Positions 60,900 to 64,000 of a DNA stretch of 64,000 bases are shown piece after piece. This DNA comes from Acanthacorydalis orientalis. Lineage: Eukaryota > Arthropoda > Insecta > Megaloptera > Corydalidae. The notes beneath the pieces were generated by a model. That model did not search any database. It saw only the letters and a program-made list of their open reading frames with translations, and was not told the DNA's origin. Position 1 is the stretch's first letter. Each line of letters starts with the position of its first letter. A program made the translations under genes and the position numbers. The stretch is from the NCBI GenBank assembly GCA_034766995.1, contig CM068318.1:6830501-6894500 (forward strand), in the 5' to 3' direction.

Positions 60900-61885
60900 C
60901 AGCGGTACCTCGACTTACGAACCGCTTTACATACGAACTTTTCGACATACGAACTTTTTCCGTACTCTAATTTGGTCTCTAGATACGAACTTAATTTCGA
61001 CATACGAACCTTGAAATTTCCGAGTCCTGTAACATATGTTTATAATTTGGTAATGAGATTTTCATTATTACTTTCATAAAATATATTTCTTGTTTCTGGC
61101 ATTATGAGGCAGTGTATCGCAAAGAAGGTTCTCCGAAATACTGTAATTGTTTTTTCTGTTGCAACTGATACAAACTACTTTAAACAAATGTGATCAATAT
61201 GAAAATCGATAAATATCAATAAACTTATTTCATTGTTGGATTTAAAGCTTTTAAAAAAATCGTTAGAAATTCGGTTTGTTATAAGAGACAATATCTTCTA
61301 CTATAGTGTTGATATGACTACTGAAGAGCTACAGGAGTTAAGAAGAGAGCAGGAAAAGAAAAGGATGAGGAAGAAAAGCAAATATCTTCAGAGGGCAAAG
61401 AAGGTAGCAACAAAAAATATGCTATTAAAATAAATGACGTAAAAAAAATTGCAACACTGAAACGAATTAAGAGAGATGGTTAGCAAGTGGCATACGAACC
61501 AAGACGTCATCTGTATAACCACCAATATTTTTAATAATAATGTCATTAATCAATTTAAGAGAGTGTTGACAAAGCGAAAGACTCAATCAACGCTGGATTG
61601 CTTCCTCAAACCTTCTTCACTGAAGAAACGAAAGGAATCATTGTAGGAAGCACTATTATAGAAAATGTTTTTTTTTTAAAAGAAAACATGTAAAACCAAA
61701 AATTTCCCAAATAAAAACAATTATATTTGGATACAAATGAATTTTTGTTCAAAAATTTTAAGTCTGAGAACGGATTAATTGATTTTCCCTAAGATATAAT
61801 GGAAAACTGGGTTTCGAGATACATACTTTTCAAGATACTATCTTTGGACTGGAACGAATTATGTTCGTAAGTCGAGGCACCACTG
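60900..61885 (+). mobile_element. pogo/Tigger-like element, non-autonomous, intact TIRs
   Basis: The left TIR at 60900-60922 reads CAGCGGTACCTCGACTTACG then AAC. The right TIR at 61863-61885, on the minus strand, reads CAGTGGTGCCTCGACTTACG then AAC, so 21 of 23 bases match. TA flanks both ends (60898-60899 and 61886-61887). Subterminal TACGAAC motifs recur near the left end (about 60940, 60980, 61000) and again at 61494. The interior is under 1 kb and holds only remnants of a transposase. One remnant is a Lys/Arg/Glu-rich helix (about 61315-61395). The other is a C-terminal block with QSTLDCFLKPSS, which resembles the PCNA-interacting (PIP) box known at the end of pogo transposases. No catalytic core is left. 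Confidence 0.85.
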
Positions 61886-63140
61886 TAATTTGTTTCATAT
61901 CTGTGTACGGAATTTTTTTAAGTTTTTTTTTGCATCTTATGGAGGTAACTGTTTAATAATATTCAAAAATCGACTTCAAGGAGAAGCAACTTAATTTAAA
62001 AAAAGACGAATATAATTTTTCAAACATTCACTAAATTTATTTTCACAAAAATAGATCAATAAGTCAAGATTATTTTCTTATATCAATTGTTGACCTAATT
62101 TATTTATGTGTTATGACTGAATAAGTATTTTTAATAAAAAAAAAACATATTTAATGCGTATTAATTGATACAGTTACAAATTACAACTTATTACAAGTGA
62201 ATTGATAATTAAGACATAAATAAAATATGATGAAATATTGATAACTAACCTGAGTGTTATATACGAGATATATCAGTAATAACTATCCAGACTTGTTTAT
62301 AAATATAACTAGATAGATAAGTCGCAAATACAATGAAACCAATCACCGTGTGATTTGAAGAAAATTCAGCAAATAAAAGAAAAGCCAAAACAATTAAATT
62401 GCTTTAATTATATTGCTCACAATCGAAGAACACTTTCAGAGTGCTAAGATAGAAAAAAATATTTATAGTCAAGAATTTATACTTTTATATTTCTAAGAAT
62501 ATTTCGCTAACTGATTATTACGATTACTTCTTATTATTAATCAGTTATATTCAAATCGATTTTAGTTAAAAATTTATATAATATGATTATATTTAAGTTT
62601 TAAAAATCGAAAATCAGCTATATATTTTATAATTCTATTTTAAACGACTGTACTATTTCATAATAAATTTTGTTGATATTTTGTTTACTTAACAATCTAC
62701 TGATATTATTAATCAACTATTTTCTATAGTATTTAGTTCTTTGTATTAAATAATATTTATTTAATAAGTTAAATTGGATTTGTTGCTCTATTTTTATGAA
62801 AAAAATATAATTTTCAATAAAATATACTGAAAACTAAAGTATCCATCATAAATGTACTCGAAACGCATGTGTCTATTTCTGAATCTCGTATTATGAAACG
62901 AATTGAAAGAATAATATTGAAAATAGGATGAATGATGTTATCTCTATAAAAAAGTTGAATACTTGTATAAAAATTAATCAACATTGGTTCATCGAGGATG
63001 ACACCGATATCAATGGGGGTCATTAAATTCAGAATAATTATCAATTAGGTTATTTACAGTGGAACACAGATTTATTGACAACATAGAGCATACTTAAAAA
63101 CACACGATTATCAAATCGATCGTTTGAAGGTCACGGTCGA

Positions 63141-63153
63141 ATATATATATATA
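63141..63153 (+). promoter_or_regulatory. candidate TATA box of gene G
   Basis: ATATATATATATAAA lies about 66 bases before the gene G ATG, similar in place to those of D and E. The low-complexity background makes this tentative. Confidence 0.3.
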
Positions 63154-63218
63154 AATTAATTTGTTCAATAAATTTCTACATTAGTTTCATTTAATGTAAT
63201 AATTTAAACATATTCAAT

Positions 63219-63269
63219 ATGTTTACCAAGTTAAGTGTATTTGCGTTATTGGTGGTCGTCATTGTGAAG
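63219..63269 (+). CDS. array gene G: first exon (signal peptide) only, gene continues past the window
   Basis: ATG at 63219 opens a 17-codon exon, MFTKLSVFALLVVVIVK, ending in GTAATT. This has the same length, hydrophobic content and phase-0 donor as exon 1 of the other array genes, on the same strand. Exons 2-4 would lie beyond position 64000. No family exon 2 is seen in the remaining 730 bases. The call rests on the signal-peptide pattern and array context. Confidence 0.6.
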
Positions 63270-63789
63270 GTAATTCGATTTGTAATATTTATTCAAATAT
63301 GTAACACTCAATCTGTAAACTACTAGAATCGAATTAAGCTGTTCTAAAATAAGGTTAAATATGTTGATTCAAATTTGATAATTTATATTAAATAATAATA
63401 ATGTTTAAAAAAATTATTTTCGTATTTGTTTGAGAAAACATTTAAAACAAATTTATTTGTAAGATTTAAAATTCAAAAAAGTGGTTCTTCGAAAAAAAGA
63501 ATTATGACTTTATAGTTTTGTTCTACGATTTCAACCCTTATAGATTTCAATGATTGATCAACAAGCAACCGAACCATCAAATGCAATTTAAGTTAAATAT
63601 CTTAGATTTTTCGATGATTATTTCACAAAATTTTCAAGTCTAAATTTATATAACTGCATTTTAAATTCAAATAATTATTAAATGATGAAATTAAATAATA
63701 ATCCTAATGATAACTATACAGTGATATACAAATATATCTATTTTAAAAAATATCTACTTTGATATAATAATCACAAATGAATTTTTCAG

Positions 63790-63995
63790 TCGCATACAAA
63801 AATGCATCTAAACTTAAAAGTCCCCTGATTAATTATTGATCAACTTTAATTATTGCATGAGTGCATTTTGATGGCGATGCTGCCATTATCAGAGCGCTTA
63901 ATTAAACATCTGAGAAAATAAATATGTTTCTGAATATAAACGTTTTATGAATTTTCATCAAATGTAAATAAACAATAATTAAAAACGATAATTTA
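63790..63995. repeat. MITE-like repeat R1, left part at window edge
   Basis: It contains TGATTAATTATTGATCAACT, TAATTATTGCATGAGTGCAT, TTTGATGGCGATGCTGCCAT and TTATCAGAGCG, matching the family interior. It lies in the presumed intron 1 of gene G. Confidence 0.55.
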
Positions 63996-64000
63996 ACAAC

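Larger units (their letters stand above)
57536..63218. other. interval between genes F and G
   Basis: There are no family exons. It contains a (TA)n tract at 57866-57922, a mariner fragment near 58.9-59.2 kb, R1 fragments, a pogo-like element at 60900-61885 and a (TA)n tract at 60225-60259. Other open frames are short and AT-biased. Confidence 0.6.

Noticed and set aside
62814..63044. 76-residue minus-strand frame before gene G
   Set aside because: No conserved motif, acceptor or partner exon was found. It overlaps the probable gene G promoter.

Overview
The window is very AT-rich, intron-rich and crowded with long (TA)n tracts and decayed Tc1/mariner-class elements. It carries a seven-transmembrane insect odorant receptor, so it is nuclear DNA of an insect. 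The receptor's C-terminal motif and the exon style fit Hymenoptera best, perhaps a parasitoid wasp, but the order is an inference.

Layout. 1-5.8 kb: a possible exon on the minus strand, a four-exon Cys-rich membrane protein (+), and a single-exon RENi/NIP45-type protein with SUMO-like domains (-). 5.8-11.2 kb: gene-free, with MITEs and a GC-rich island near 8.2-8.5 kb. 11.2-13.1 kb: the last three exons of an unrecognised, well-formed gene (+). 13.1-18 kb: gene-free, with a decayed mariner and a GC-rich, promoter-like island near 15.1-15.35 kb. 18-64 kb: a tandem array of one unrecognised gene family, all on the plus strand. It has six complete genes and the first exon of a seventh at the right edge, interrupted by one odorant receptor on the minus strand (34.5-37.0 kb).

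The array is the main result. Every complete gene has the same plan: a 16-18 codon exon that is almost entirely signal peptide, then three exons of about 70 codons, each predicted to be mostly helical, with every intron in phase 0. Conserved landmarks are a Met-Trp motif in exon 2, a C-terminal [DE]xCxKYxxE motif in exon 3 and a His-x3-Trp motif opening exon 4. Products are about 230-245 residues and should be secreted. One member (26.1-32.5 kb) has a hugely expanded exon 2. About 618 residues of Asp-Pro-Arg-rich tetrapeptide repeat, including 40 tandem 12-bp DPRS/EPRS units and about twenty RGD tripeptides, sit between signal peptide and helical core. Two neighbours (47.7-50.2 and 52.0-54.6 kb) are a recent whole-unit duplication whose differences are mostly amino-acid changing. 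Together these look like a fast-evolving, lineage-restricted cluster of secreted proteins. Their function cannot be read from sequence alone.

Non-coding content: about fifty (TA)n tracts; a roughly 15-copy MITE-like family with long inverted termini, often inside introns; a pogo/Tigger-like element with intact TIRs and TA duplications; two mariner remnants; a mariner-derived MITE; a foldback MITE; and a promoter-like repeat with two long copies plus one inverted fragment. I saw no tRNA, rRNA or CRISPR.
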